Positions 17,158 to 25,809 of a DNA stretch of 64,000 bases are shown here, piece by piece (position 1 is the stretch's first letter; the number at the start of each line of letters is the position of its first letter). Position numbers and translations under genes: made by a program. Source of the stretch: an uncultured Clostridia bacterium (GTDB lineage: Bacteria; Bacillota; Clostridia; Christensenellales; Borkfalkiaceae). The stretch covers positions 103,535 to 167,534 of the forward strand of contig CAKQRD010000005.1 in NCBI GenBank assembly GCA_934271275.1, read 5' to 3'. Under the pieces are notes generated by a model. That model saw nothing but the letters and a program-made list of their open reading frames with translations. It was not told the DNA's origin and made no database searches.

Positions 17158-17189
17158 AAAAAAGCGCGGTCGTAAATGCCGCGTTTTTT
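17158..17189 (+). terminator. Intrinsic terminator
   Basis: A-run, CGCGG/CCGCG stem with flanking A-T and G.T pairs (17158-17169 with 17179-17189), then T-run. It ends the phosphoesterase-permease unit. Confidence 0.85.
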
Positions 17190-17300
17190 ATAAAATCGAA
17201 GTTATTTAACGATTTCGCTTTTTCTGCCGTATTTTTTGTTCCTTTCGTGCTAAACGCCTGACTTTAATCATAGATTAAAATAAAAAAGGAGTTTAACGGT

Positions 17301-17567
17301 ATGTCCGACTGTGCGAACGGCTGTAACGACAGATTAGAACTTATAGAGAGAAAAAGACTGAATATGACGGGCGTGGAATCGGTTGACGGGTTTACGGAGC
17401 AGTTTCTGAATCTTACGGTTGCGGGGAGTAAACTGCGAATTTCGGGCGAGGGAATAAAAATAACCGCCTACAATAAAGCGACGGGCGCGCTTTCTGCGGA
17501 CGGCAGCTTTAACGAAATCAGATACGCGAAAAAAGCCGTGCCGCTTTTAAAGAAGATTTTTAAGTAA
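17301..17567 (+). CDS. yabP: Sporulation protein YabP
   Basis: 88 residues of the YabP family. The conserved pattern NMTGVESVDGFTEQFLNLTV ... LRISGEGIKITAYNKATG is clear. YabP acts in the mother cell and is needed for spore development. AAAAAGGAG precedes the ATG. The next gene starts on the base after the stop. A CATAGATTA element at 17269-17277 resembles a sigma-E -10, which would fit, but no good -35 is seen. Confidence 0.9.
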   Translation: MSDCANGCNDRLELIERKRLNMTGVESVDGFTEQFLNLTVAGSKLRISGEGIKITAYNKATGALSADGSFNEIRYAKKAVPLLKKIFK

Positions 17568-18086
17568 ATGTTTGTTTCGAGCGGTCAGTTCTACGTTTTT
17601 TGCGCGGCGGTGGCGTTCGGCGGCGCGACAGGGCTTTTGTTCTCGGTATCGGGTGCGATAAAAGCGGTTTCAAAAAGTAAAATCGTCGTGGCTATCGCGG
17701 ACTTGGCGGCGTTCGCGCTTGCGGCGGCGGCGTTCGTGCCGTATTCGTACTATCTTAATTTCCCGTCCTTTCGCCCGTATATGGCGGCAGGGGTATTTCT
17801 CGGGCTTTTTCTTTATGCGAAAAGTTATCATATATTGCTTGCAAAACCCGTGAAAATACTATATAATGTATACAGAAGCAAATTCGAGAATTACAGGGAG
17901 AGAAAAAATGCCCGAATCGAAATTCAAAAGACTCGTCGTCGCGCTCACGGCGGGGGCGGTGATACTGATAATCTTTTTGCTTTCAATGATGATTTATCAG
18001 CTCGCCGAAATAGGCGTTCAAAACAGAAAAAGAGAGGAGTTAAAAGCAGAAATCGCGGAATACAATCGGCTCATATCGGAAGGTAA
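17568..18086 (+). CDS. yabQ: Spore cortex protein YabQ, with tail overlapping divIC
   Basis: 172 residues. Residues 1-95 hold about four membrane segments and match YabQ, which is needed for spore cortex formation. From about residue 114 the frame runs on through the start of divIC, giving an Arg-rich, low-information tail. The overlap is 179 bases. Either the tail is a real, tolerated extension, or an ancestral stop was lost. Order yabP-yabQ-divIC is the classic one. Confidence 0.8.
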   Translation: MFVSSGQFYVFCAAVAFGGATGLLFSVSGAIKAVSKSKIVVAIADLAAFALAAAAFVPYSYYLNFPSFRPYMAAGVFLGLFLYAKSYHILLAKPVKILYNVYRSKFENYRERKNARIEIQKTRRRAHGGGGDTDNLFAFNDDLSARRNRRSKQKKRGVKSRNRGIQSAHIGR

Positions 18087-18180
18087 GGATAAGCTCGAAC
18101 TGCGCTCTACGAGACTTTGGATAGAACGCCGCGCGAGAGAGCTTAACTATACCTACGAGGACGACGTACCGCTCGATTGA
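17908..18180 (+). CDS. divIC: Septum formation initiator DivIC/FtsB
   Basis: 90 residues from the ATG at 17908, which has GGGAGAG in front; the frame is open further upstream but without a better start. One membrane helix (about 9-30) is followed by a short coiled coil (EIGVQNRKREELKAEIAEYNRL) and a C-terminal RRARELNYTYEDD segment. It is a bitopic division protein that works with DivIB and FtsL at the septum. Its first 179 bases are also the end of yabQ in another frame. Confidence 0.85.
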   Translation: MPESKFKRLVVALTAGAVILIIFLLSMMIYQLAEIGVQNRKREELKAEIAEYNRLISEGKDKLELRSTRLWIERRARELNYTYEDDVPLD

Positions 18181-18198
18181 CGGGGAGAAGTAACGGCG

Positions 18199-19062
18199 AT
18201 GAGATACGGAGTGATAGACGTCGGATCTAATTCCGTCAGACTTCTTTTGTCGGACGAGCTTGAAAGAATTTATAAGCTTTCCGAAATAACGGGGCTTGCC
18301 AAAGGAATGGACGGGACGGGCGCGCTGGTCGGCAAAAACGCCGATGCAACCGTATCCGCCGTTTCTTTTTTCGTCGATAAGGCAAAGGCGGACGGCGCGG
18401 ATAAAATATACGCGTTTGCTACTTCCGCGGTAAGAACCGCGGCTAATTCCGCGGAGTTTGCGGAAAGGGTGAGTAAGGCTTGCGGCGTAAAGCTTGAAAT
18501 CGCTTCCGAAGAGACGGAGGCTGCGCTCGGTCATCTCGGCGCGCTTTGCGGAAAAGACGGCGGCATTATAGACATCGGCGGCGGAAGCACCGAAATACAG
18601 GTAGTTTGCGGCGGCAAAAAGGTTTATGCGAAAAGTATACCCGTCGGCGCGGTGCGGCTTACCGACGCGTGCGGTCAAGACGAGAAAAAGCTCGACGCGC
18701 TTTGCGAAAGCAAGGTTTGCGAGTTCGGAAACGTTCCGCGAACCGAGTTTACCGCGATAGGCGGCACGGCGACGACTGCGGCGGCTATGATTCTCGGGCT
18801 TGAAAGCTACGACGCGGCTAAAATAGAGGGATTCGTTCTTGAAAGAAGCGCGCTCTTTTCTCTGAAAGAAAAAGTATGCGAAACGTCCGTCGAGGAAAGA
18901 AAGGGTATTAAAGGCTTGCAGGCGGGCAGAGAAGAGATAATCGGCTCGGGACTTGCGTTTTTATGCGCGATTTTTTTGAAATTTGGTATAAAATCTGTAA
19001 AAATAAGCGATAAAGATAATCTGGAAGGCTATCTTTTGAGAAAAATAAAAGGAAATATATGA
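18199..19062 (+). CDS. Ppx/GppA-family phosphatase
   Basis: 287 residues with the ASKHA phosphate motifs VIDVGSNSVRLLL (4-16) and GGIIDIGGGSTEIQVV (about 117-132). The family hydrolyses polyphosphate or pppGpp. It is short, made of the catalytic domains only, without the C-terminal HD part of long Ppx. It follows divIC, as in many Firmicutes, and overlaps the next gene by ATGA. Confidence 0.9.
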   Translation: MRYGVIDVGSNSVRLLLSDELERIYKLSEITGLAKGMDGTGALVGKNADATVSAVSFFVDKAKADGADKIYAFATSAVRTAANSAEFAERVSKACGVKLEIASEETEAALGHLGALCGKDGGIIDIGGGSTEIQVVCGGKKVYAKSIPVGAVRLTDACGQDEKKLDALCESKVCEFGNVPRTEFTAIGGTATTAAAMILGLESYDAAKIEGFVLERSALFSLKEKVCETSVEERKGIKGLQAGREEIIGSGLAFLCAIFLKFGIKSVKISDKDNLEGYLLRKIKGNI

Positions 19063-20168
19063 ACAGAAGAGCTAATATAATAAACGCCGTGGTATCGACG
19101 GCGTTATCCGTCGGCGCACTGCTCGCAGTCGTGCTTGTATGCAACGAAGGGTATAAAAGCGCGACGATGGGAGAAGTTTTGTCTCTCGTTATCGCGGGCG
19201 CAATCGTCTCGGGGTTTATAACGACGTTGCTTCACGAGCTTTGCCACGTTATGACGGCGAAGAGAAACGGCTTTGCGGTCGTCTCGTTTACGGTGTGGTT
19301 TTTCAAATGGACTAAAATCGGCGGAAAAACTACGTTTAAGTTCGTAATGCTCGGCGACGCGGCTGGGTATACCGAAATCGTGCCGAAAGATACCGACGAT
19401 CTTGCAAAAAGACTTAAAACGGTCACGCTCGTGCCGCTTGCGGTTACTCTCGTTCTCGCGCTTCTCGGTATTGTGCCGCTCTTTTTCGCGGGCAAAATGC
19501 CGCTTTGGCTGTATGCTTTTACCTCCGTGTTTTTCCCGATAGGAATTTATTCGTTCTCGGGTAACGCCCTGCCTTCCGAAAGCGAAGGCGTCAGGAACGA
19601 CGGCGCGCTTATAAAAGGACTTAAAACCGGCGACGACGAGGCGAAGGTCGCGCTTGCGATTCTGTCCGTGCAGTCCGAGCTGTACAAGGGAAAAACTCCC
19701 TCGGGGATAGACGAGAATTTGTATTTTGACCTTCCGCAAATCAGGGAAGATTCTATAAATTTTGCGAGCCTTCTCTTTATGCGGTACGAATATTATCTTG
19801 ATAAAGAGGACTACGAGAACGCGGAAAGAACGCTTTCGCGGCTTTCTTCGCTCGAAGAGTATCTCTCGAAGCCTGTTATGAGGCTTGTCAAAACGGAAGA
19901 GCTTTATGCGGCGTGTACCTTTAAGAAAAACGCCGACAGAGCCGACGAACTGACCTTTGAGCTTGAAAAATTTCTTAATTCGGTCAACGTTTCGGAAACG
20001 ATACGCGCTAAAATCGCCTATAAGCTGTATATAAAGGGCGAAAAGGACGGACTCGATACCTTTTACAACAGGGGTATAAGAGAAGCCAACAAATGCCCTC
20101 TCGCGGGGCAGGGCGCGTTTGAGAAAAAGCTTCTTGCGAGAATGAAGGACGATATTTTGTCCGATTAA
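19059..20168 (+). CDS. Membrane zinc metallopeptidase (M50-like) with helical C-domain
   Basis: 369 residues. Hydrophobic segments at about 8-28 and 38-58 lead into the zinc motif HELCH (59-63). More segments follow at about 122-142 and 148-166. The second active-site element NALPSESEGVRNDG (169-182) resembles the N-x-x-P...DG motif of site-2-type proteases. Residues 185-369 are soluble and helical, perhaps TPR-like. It should cleave or handle a membrane protein; the substrate is unknown. ATGA overlap with the ppx-like gene. Confidence 0.7.
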   Translation: MNRRANIINAVVSTALSVGALLAVVLVCNEGYKSATMGEVLSLVIAGAIVSGFITTLLHELCHVMTAKRNGFAVVSFTVWFFKWTKIGGKTTFKFVMLGDAAGYTEIVPKDTDDLAKRLKTVTLVPLAVTLVLALLGIVPLFFAGKMPLWLYAFTSVFFPIGIYSFSGNALPSESEGVRNDGALIKGLKTGDDEAKVALAILSVQSELYKGKTPSGIDENLYFDLPQIREDSINFASLLFMRYEYYLDKEDYENAERTLSRLSSLEEYLSKPVMRLVKTEELYAACTFKKNADRADELTFELEKFLNSVNVSETIRAKIAYKLYIKGEKDGLDTFYNRGIREANKCPLAGQGAFEKKLLARMKDDILSD

Positions 20169-20242
20169 AAAACGCCGTCGTCGGTTGACGGCGTTAGTAT
20201 TGTCGAAATAAAAAATATACGATAAATTATTCGGTGATACCG

Positions 20243-20288
20243 AAAGCATAAAGTGCGGCGGACTTTTGTCCGCCGCACTTTATGCTTT
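20243..20288 (+). terminator. Strong intrinsic terminator
   Basis: A 21-base perfect stem (20243-20263 with 20268-20288), TTTT loop, then TTTGCTTTTT. A smaller hairpin (AACGCCGTC/GACGGCGTT) lies just upstream near 20170-20196. Confidence 0.9.
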
Positions 20289-20311
20289 TTGCTTTTTAAG
20301 AAAAGAAATTA

Positions 20312-20461
20312 TTATCCGAAGTAATCGAGATTAGAATAGCAATAAGGACAAATCGCTTTCGTCGTTTTGGCGCAATCCGAGCAGATAGTCGCTCCGCAGT
20401 TCGGACAAGTCAGAACGTTTCCTTTTTTAATTTCTTTTCCGCAGTTTTTACATTCGTACAT
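20312..20461 (-). CDS. Small double zinc-ribbon protein
   Basis: 49 residues read on the minus strand, with AAGGAG 11 bases before the ATG. It begins MYECKNCGKEIKKGN and ends NLDYFG. It has four CxxC knuckles (C4/C7, C19/C22, C27/C30, C38/C41), enough for two zinc sites. It is too short for most gene finders. Strong ribosome site, dense Cys pairs and clean stop support a real gene. Function is unknown; such proteins often bind nucleic acid or protein partners. Confidence 0.75.
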   Translation of the reverse strand: MYECKNCGKEIKKGNVLTCPNCGATICSDCAKTTKAICPYCYSNLDYFG

Positions 20462-20597
20462 AGTTTTATTCACTCCTTAACGGTTTAAAAATATTATGTT
20501 CCGGACGAGAAAAATTATGCGCCGCAAATAGTTCGCGAAAGCGGCGGAAAATAATCGCTTTAAACTATATAATAGTTTAAAAAAGTCGGAATATCGC

Positions 20598-20626
20598 TTG
20601 AAAAAAAAGTTTAAAAGTGATATAAT
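20598..20626 (+). promoter_or_regulatory. gyrB promoter
   Basis: TTGAAA at 20598-20603, 17-base spacer, TATAAT at 20621-20626. About 30 bases of leader before the gyrB ATG at 20663. Confidence 0.85.
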
Positions 20627-20662
20627 ATAAGCGTAAAAAAATAAACTTTTCAAAGGTGAAAA

Positions 20663-22573
20663 ATGGAAGAGAAAAACAAGGTAACCGGTAACTACGGCGA
20701 AGGTCAGATTCAGGTTCTCGAAGGACTCGATCCCGTCAGAAAAAGACCGGGGATGTATATCGGTTCTACCGACGTAAGGGGGCTTCATCACTTGGTGCAG
20801 GAAATCGTCGACAACTCTATCGACGAAGCTCTTTCCGGTTATTGCGACACCATAACGGTGCAGATTAACGCGGACGGCTCTTGCACGGTTAAGGATAACG
20901 GCAGGGGCATACCTACCGCGATTCACCATACGGAAGGCGTTTCCGCAGTACAGGTCGTTCTGACAAAGCTTCACGCGGGCGGCAAGTTCGGGAGCGGCGG
21001 CTACAAAATTTCCGGCGGACTTCACGGCGTCGGGCTTTCCGTCGTCAACGCGCTTTCCGAATGGCTGGAGGTAGAAGTTTATCAGAACGGCAAGCATTAC
21101 AAGCAAATTTATAACCGCGGTATTCCGCAAGCCCCGCTGAAAGTAATCGGCGACGCGGACTTTACGGGAACGTGGGTAACGTTTATGCCCGACGACGAAA
21201 TTTTCGAGACGGTAGACTTTAACTACGACACCGTAAAAACCCGTCTCCGCGAGCTTGCGTACCTCAATAAAGGGCTTACGATAAAGCTTATCGACCTTCG
21301 CCCCGAGAGAGAGCATAAGGACGAGTTTTGCTACGAGGGCGGTATTTCGCACTTCGTGGAAGATTTAAGCCGCAGTAAAACTCCTATGTTTGAAAAGCCC
21401 GTGTATTTCGACGTGTTTTACGGTGATACCGAGATAGAAATCGCGCTGCAATACACCGAAACGTATACGGAAACGATTTATTCTTTCGCGAACAACATCA
21501 ATACGGAAGAGGGCGGCACGCATCTCGAAGGGTTTAAGGCGGCTTTAACCAAAATCATAAACGAAACGGGCAAACGCCTGAACGTTTTTAAAGGCGAAGA
21601 AAAGGTTTCGGCGGACGACGTGAGAGAAGGTCTCGTCGCGGTCGTTTCGGTTAAACTTACCGAACCGCAGTTCGAGGGGCAGACGAAAACCAAGCTCGGC
21701 AATTCGGAAATAAGAAACTACGTTACGAAAGCCATGAACGAGTACCTCGGCGCGTTTTTCGAGGAGAACCCCGTGAAGGCGAAGGACGTGCTTTTGAAAT
21801 GCGTAACCGCACAGCGTGCGAGAGAAGCCGCAAGACTTGCCCGTGAAAACACGAGAAGAAAGGGCGCGCTCGAATCGACGACGCTCCCCGGAAAGCTTGC
21901 CGACTGTTCGGATAAAAATCCGCAGTTCTGCGAGATATTCATAGTCGAGGGCGACTCCGCAGGCGGCAGCGCGAAGCAGGGCAGAGACAGACGCTTTCAG
22001 GCGATTTTGCCGCTTCGCGGTAAAATTCTCAACGTCGAAAAAGCGAGACTTAATCACGTTCTCGAAAACGAGGAAATCAAGAGTATGATAACCGCGTTCG
22101 GCGGAGGTATTCAAAACGACTTCGACGAAAGCAAGCTCCGTTACGACAGAATTATCTGTATGACCGATGCCGACGTAGACGGAAGCCATATAAGAATTCT
22201 GCTTTTAACTTTCTTCTTCCGCTTTATGCGCCCGCTTATAGAACACGGTCACGTTTATATAGCTCAGCCGCCGCTCTATAAAGCGACAAAAAATAAAGTC
22301 GATAAATATTGTTACAGCGATAAAGAATTGCAGGAATATCTTGCGGTAGCGGGAAAGTGCGACGTTCAGCGTTATAAAGGTCTCGGCGAAATGGATCCCG
22401 AACAGCTTTGGGAAACGACGATGAACCCCGAAACCCGCACGATGCTCCGCGTCTCTATGGAAGACGCGGTAGAAGCAAACGACACGTTCTCCCGTCTTAT
22501 GGGCGGCGATCCCGAACTTCGCCGCGAGTTTATAGAACAGAACGCAAAGCTCGTAACCGACCTCGACGTATAA
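20663..22573 (+). CDS. gyrB: DNA gyrase subunit B
   Basis: 636 residues, typical for Firmicutes. GHKL ATPase motifs are present (EIVDNSIDEAL near 48-58, and the GLHGVGLSVVNAL segment). Toprim motifs EGDSAGGSAKQGRDR and DADVDGSHI are intact, and the C-terminus carries QRYKGLGEMDPEQLWETTM. With GyrA it introduces negative supercoils using ATP. gyrA follows after 18 bases. Confidence 0.98.
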   Translation: MEEKNKVTGNYGEGQIQVLEGLDPVRKRPGMYIGSTDVRGLHHLVQEIVDNSIDEALSGYCDTITVQINADGSCTVKDNGRGIPTAIHHTEGVSAVQVVLTKLHAGGKFGSGGYKISGGLHGVGLSVVNALSEWLEVEVYQNGKHYKQIYNRGIPQAPLKVIGDADFTGTWVTFMPDDEIFETVDFNYDTVKTRLRELAYLNKGLTIKLIDLRPEREHKDEFCYEGGISHFVEDLSRSKTPMFEKPVYFDVFYGDTEIEIALQYTETYTETIYSFANNINTEEGGTHLEGFKAALTKIINETGKRLNVFKGEEKVSADDVREGLVAVVSVKLTEPQFEGQTKTKLGNSEIRNYVTKAMNEYLGAFFEENPVKAKDVLLKCVTAQRAREAARLARENTRRKGALESTTLPGKLADCSDKNPQFCEIFIVEGDSAGGSAKQGRDRRFQAILPLRGKILNVEKARLNHVLENEEIKSMITAFGGGIQNDFDESKLRYDRIICMTDADVDGSHIRILLLTFFFRFMRPLIEHGHVYIAQPPLYKATKNKVDKYCYSDKELQEYLAVAGKCDVQRYKGLGEMDPEQLWETTMNPETRTMLRVSMEDAVEANDTFSRLMGGDPELRREFIEQNAKLVTDLDV

Positions 22574-22591
22574 GGATAAGGAGAGAATAAA

Positions 22592-25216
22592 ATGGCAAGA
22601 AAAGAACCGAGCGCGGAGCTTACCGCACAATTCAAAGAAACGCTCGAAAAAACCAAGCTTATAAATATAGAAGTAAATAACGAAGTGAAGCGTTCGTTTA
22701 TAGCTTACGCTATGGCGGTCAACGTTTCACGCGCGATACCGGACGTAAGAGACGGTATGAAGCCCGTACACCGTCGTATTCTGTACGCGATGCACGAGGC
22801 GGGACTAACGAGCGATAAGGCGTATCGTAAATGCGCCAAAATCGTCGGCGACGTTTTAGGTAAATATCACCCTCACGGCGACAGCTCCGTATACGACGCG
22901 CTCGTTCGTCTCGCGCAGGACTTTTCCATAAATTTCCCGCTCGTAGACGGTCACGGAAACTTCGGCTCGGTGGACGGCGATCCCGCCGCGGCATACAGAT
23001 ACACCGAAGCGAGACTATCAAAGCTCGCTAACGAAATGCTTCGCGAGATAGATAAGGACACCGTAGATTTCTACCCGAACTTCGACGATACCGAAATGCA
23101 GCCGGTAGTGCTTCCTTCGCGTTTCCCGAATATACTCGTAAACGGTTCGGACGGCATAGCGGTGGGTATGGCGACGAATATTCCGCCGCATAACCTTGCG
23201 GAATGTCTCGACGCGTGTATAGCCCTTCTCGATAATCCCGAAATCACGGTTGACGAGCTTATGGAATATATTCCCGCGCCCGATTATCCTACGGGCGGCG
23301 TGCTGATGGGCAGGGCGGGCATCAAACAGGCTTACAGAACGGGTAAAGGCGGCTTCGTGCTTCGCGCAAAAACGGATATAGAAGAATTCGCGAACGGCAC
23401 GAGAGAAAGAATCGTCGTGACGGAGCTTCCGTATCAGGTCAATAAAGCAATGCTTATCAAGAACATTGCGGATATGGTAAAGGATAAGCGCATAGAGGGA
23501 ATAAGCGACGTAAAAGACGAGTCCGACAGACACGGCATGCGCATAGTTATAGACTTAAAGCGCGACGTGAACGCGGAAGTCGTTAAAAACGTTCTCTTTA
23601 AGCATACTAATTTGCAGGTTAAAGACGGCATAATTCTGCTTGCGCTCGTAGACGGCGAACCCAAAATATTAAGCCTTAAAGAAATTTTACAGCAGTATAT
23701 AGCGCATCAGGAGTCGGTTATCGTAAGGCGCACGAAATACGACCTTGCAAAAACCGAAGAGCGCGAGCATATAGTCAAAGGTCTCGTGATCGCGCTTGCG
23801 AATATCGACAGGGTTATAGAGATAATCAAAAAATCCTCCGATAAAGTTACCGCGTGCAATTCTCTTATGGAAGAGTTCCTTCTTTCGGATAAGCAGGCTA
23901 ACGCCATTCTCGAAATGCGTTTGCAGCGTTTAACGAGTATGGAGGTTGCAAAGCTTAACGAAGAACTCGTAGAGCTTGACAGAATCATCGCCGACCTTAA
24001 AGACGTGCTTGCGAACGAATGGCGCGTTAAGGAAATAATCAAAACCGATATGCGCGAAATCAAGGAGAAATATCCTTCTCCGAGAAGAACGGAGCTTTCT
24101 TACGACTACGGCGACATAGACGTTGCGGATATGATACCCGTAGAAGACGTCGTGGTAAGTCTCACGCACTTCGGATATATCAAGCGCGTTCCCGTGTCTG
24201 AATATAAAACCCAACGCCGCGGCGGCAAGGGTGTTACGGCGCATAAGCCTAAGGAAGAGGACTTTATCGAGAATATGTTCGTAACGTCCACTCACGACGA
24301 CGTGCTGTTCTTTACGGATAAAGGCAAGGTTTACAGTATGAAGGGCTTCTTTATTCCCGAAGCGCAACGTACGGCAAGGGGCAGAGCTATCGTCAATCTG
24401 TTGCAGCTTTCGGAACGCGAAAAGGTTTGCGCAATGTTGCCGCTCCACGCGGGTGCGGAAGGCTATATAGTGCTTGCGACGCGTAACGGACTTATCAAAA
24501 AGACCGCGCTTTCGGAGTTCGCGAACATAAGGAAGGTCGGAAAAATCGCCATAAGTCTCGTAGAAGGCGACGAACTTATTTCGGTTGCGCTTTCGGGCGG
24601 CGACGATGAAATTATAACGGCTTCTCACGACGGTAAGTGCATAAGATTCTCCGAACACGACATAAGGGCGATGGGCAGAGATACGCAAGGCGTAAGAAGT
24701 ATGGACCTCGCGGAAGGCGATACCGTGGTCGATATGGCTGTCGTGAAAGAAGGGATTAAAGTAATTACGATGACGGAGAACGGCTACGGCAAGATTTCCG
24801 AGATAGAAGATTACAGATTACAGTCCCGCGCTGGCAAAGGTATAAAAGCGGGTAACTTTAACGACAAGACGGGCAAGCTTGTCAGCTTAAAGCTTATTTC
24901 GGGCGACGAAGACATTATGATTATAACCGCAAACGGAACGATAATCAAAGTCGCGGCAAAGGATATAAGCACGATCGGCAGAGCGACGCAGGGCGTGAGA
25001 ATTATGAGAATAGACGATTCGACTGTTTCTAAAATCGCGCTTGCTCCGCACGAAGAGGACGAGGAAGCGTCGGAAGAAGGCGCGGAGGTTGATACGGAAA
25101 TCGAAAATTCCGAAGGCGCGGAAGCCGAAGCTTTAACCGAAAATCAAAGCGAAACAGGGGAAGCGACCGACGAAAGCGGAGTAGAACAAGAATCCCTCGA
25201 AAATTTCGAGGAGTAA
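22592..25216 (+). CDS. gyrA: DNA gyrase subunit A
   Basis: 874 residues. The catalytic tyrosine is Y137 in AYRYTEARL. The quinolone region reads HPHGDSSVYDAL with S98 and D102, the residues matching E. coli S83 and D87, so it looks quinolone-sensitive at these sites. The C-terminal half is the DNA-wrapping beta-pinwheel, including a GyrA-box-like QRRGGKG near 540. About 55 residues at the end form a strongly acidic tail (many Glu/Asp) of low complexity. AGGAGA precedes the ATG. Confidence 0.98.
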   Translation: MARKEPSAELTAQFKETLEKTKLINIEVNNEVKRSFIAYAMAVNVSRAIPDVRDGMKPVHRRILYAMHEAGLTSDKAYRKCAKIVGDVLGKYHPHGDSSVYDALVRLAQDFSINFPLVDGHGNFGSVDGDPAAAYRYTEARLSKLANEMLREIDKDTVDFYPNFDDTEMQPVVLPSRFPNILVNGSDGIAVGMATNIPPHNLAECLDACIALLDNPEITVDELMEYIPAPDYPTGGVLMGRAGIKQAYRTGKGGFVLRAKTDIEEFANGTRERIVVTELPYQVNKAMLIKNIADMVKDKRIEGISDVKDESDRHGMRIVIDLKRDVNAEVVKNVLFKHTNLQVKDGIILLALVDGEPKILSLKEILQQYIAHQESVIVRRTKYDLAKTEEREHIVKGLVIALANIDRVIEIIKKSSDKVTACNSLMEEFLLSDKQANAILEMRLQRLTSMEVAKLNEELVELDRIIADLKDVLANEWRVKEIIKTDMREIKEKYPSPRRTELSYDYGDIDVADMIPVEDVVVSLTHFGYIKRVPVSEYKTQRRGGKGVTAHKPKEEDFIENMFVTSTHDDVLFFTDKGKVYSMKGFFIPEAQRTARGRAIVNLLQLSEREKVCAMLPLHAGAEGYIVLATRNGLIKKTALSEFANIRKVGKIAISLVEGDELISVALSGGDDEIITASHDGKCIRFSEHDIRAMGRDTQGVRSMDLAEGDTVVDMAVVKEGIKVITMTENGYGKISEIEDYRLQSRAGKGIKAGNFNDKTGKLVSLKLISGDEDIMIITANGTIIKVAAKDISTIGRATQGVRIMRIDDSTVSKIALAPHEEDEEASEEGAEVDTEIENSEGAEAEALTENQSETGEATDESGVEQESLENFEE

Positions 25217-25254
25217 TGCTTGCTAAGCTTAAAAACGTTAAATAAACACAGTAT

Positions 25255-25299
25255 TTATCGGAGAAGTCAGAACGGACTTCTCCGATAAAAATTTTTTAA
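25255..25299 (+). terminator. Terminator after gyrA
   Basis: A 14-base perfect stem (25255-25268 with 25275-25288), six-base loop, then AAA and a T-run. Confidence 0.9.
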
Positions 25300-25328
25300 T
25301 AAAAATTACAAAATTCGCGTGTTTTATA

Positions 25329-25357
25329 TTGACAAAAGCAAATAGTTTTTATATAAT
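25329..25357 (+). promoter_or_regulatory. tRNA-Thr promoter
   Basis: TTGACA at 25329-25334, 17-base spacer, TATAAT at 25352-25357; full consensus. The tRNA starts 39 bases downstream of the -10. Confidence 0.9.
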
Positions 25358-25395
25358 AGTATAGCGCGTTGGAGAGAGGCGCAAAACTGAACGAT

Positions 25396-25471
<76 letters not shown>

Positions 25472-25476
25472 AAAAG

Positions 25477-25510
25477 ACGGTCTGTAAAAAGTTACAGATC
25501 GTTTTCTTTT
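25477..25510 (+). terminator. Terminator after tRNA-Thr
   Basis: Hairpin of GGTCTGTAA with TTACAGATC (25479-25487 with 25492-25500), followed by TTTTCTTTT. Confidence 0.75.
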
Positions 25511-25528
25511 ATCGTCGGCTTTAAAGTG

Positions 25529-25557
25529 TTGAAAAGGAAAAATAATCGTGTTATAAT
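25529..25557 (+). promoter_or_regulatory. Promoter with long leader before the acetyltransferase
   Basis: TTGAAA at 25529-25534, 17-base spacer, TATAAT at 25552-25557. The first convincing gene begins at 25810. Confidence 0.8.
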
Positions 25558-25809
25558 AGAAGCGAGAAAACTTTCTCGCAAGTGTTTTCGAGCGCGATAT
25601 TTCAACGGAAACGGCGATTTGGCGAAGACGAAGCGCAAGGCAACGGCAGTTGTCGACAAAATTCTATTTTGTTTCGTTTCTCCGTTTTTATCAAAAGCGA
25701 GAAACTCCGTTTTATGGGTTTTGGGGTTTCGGGTTACAACGAACGGCTATTATTTACGACGGGCAATTAGATAAAAAGGGAAGTTTTGAAAGAACGGGGG
25801 TAAAGAGAA
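25558..25809 (+). other. Untranslated leader of about 240 bases
   Basis: No coding region with a believable start is seen. A hairpin GCGAGAAA/TTTCTCGC sits at 25562-25579, right after the transcription start. GCGAGAAACT recurs near 25698. CGGGGGTAAAGAGAAATG provides the ribosome site for the acetyltransferase. It could be a regulatory leader; no known riboswitch motif was recognised. Confidence 0.4.
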
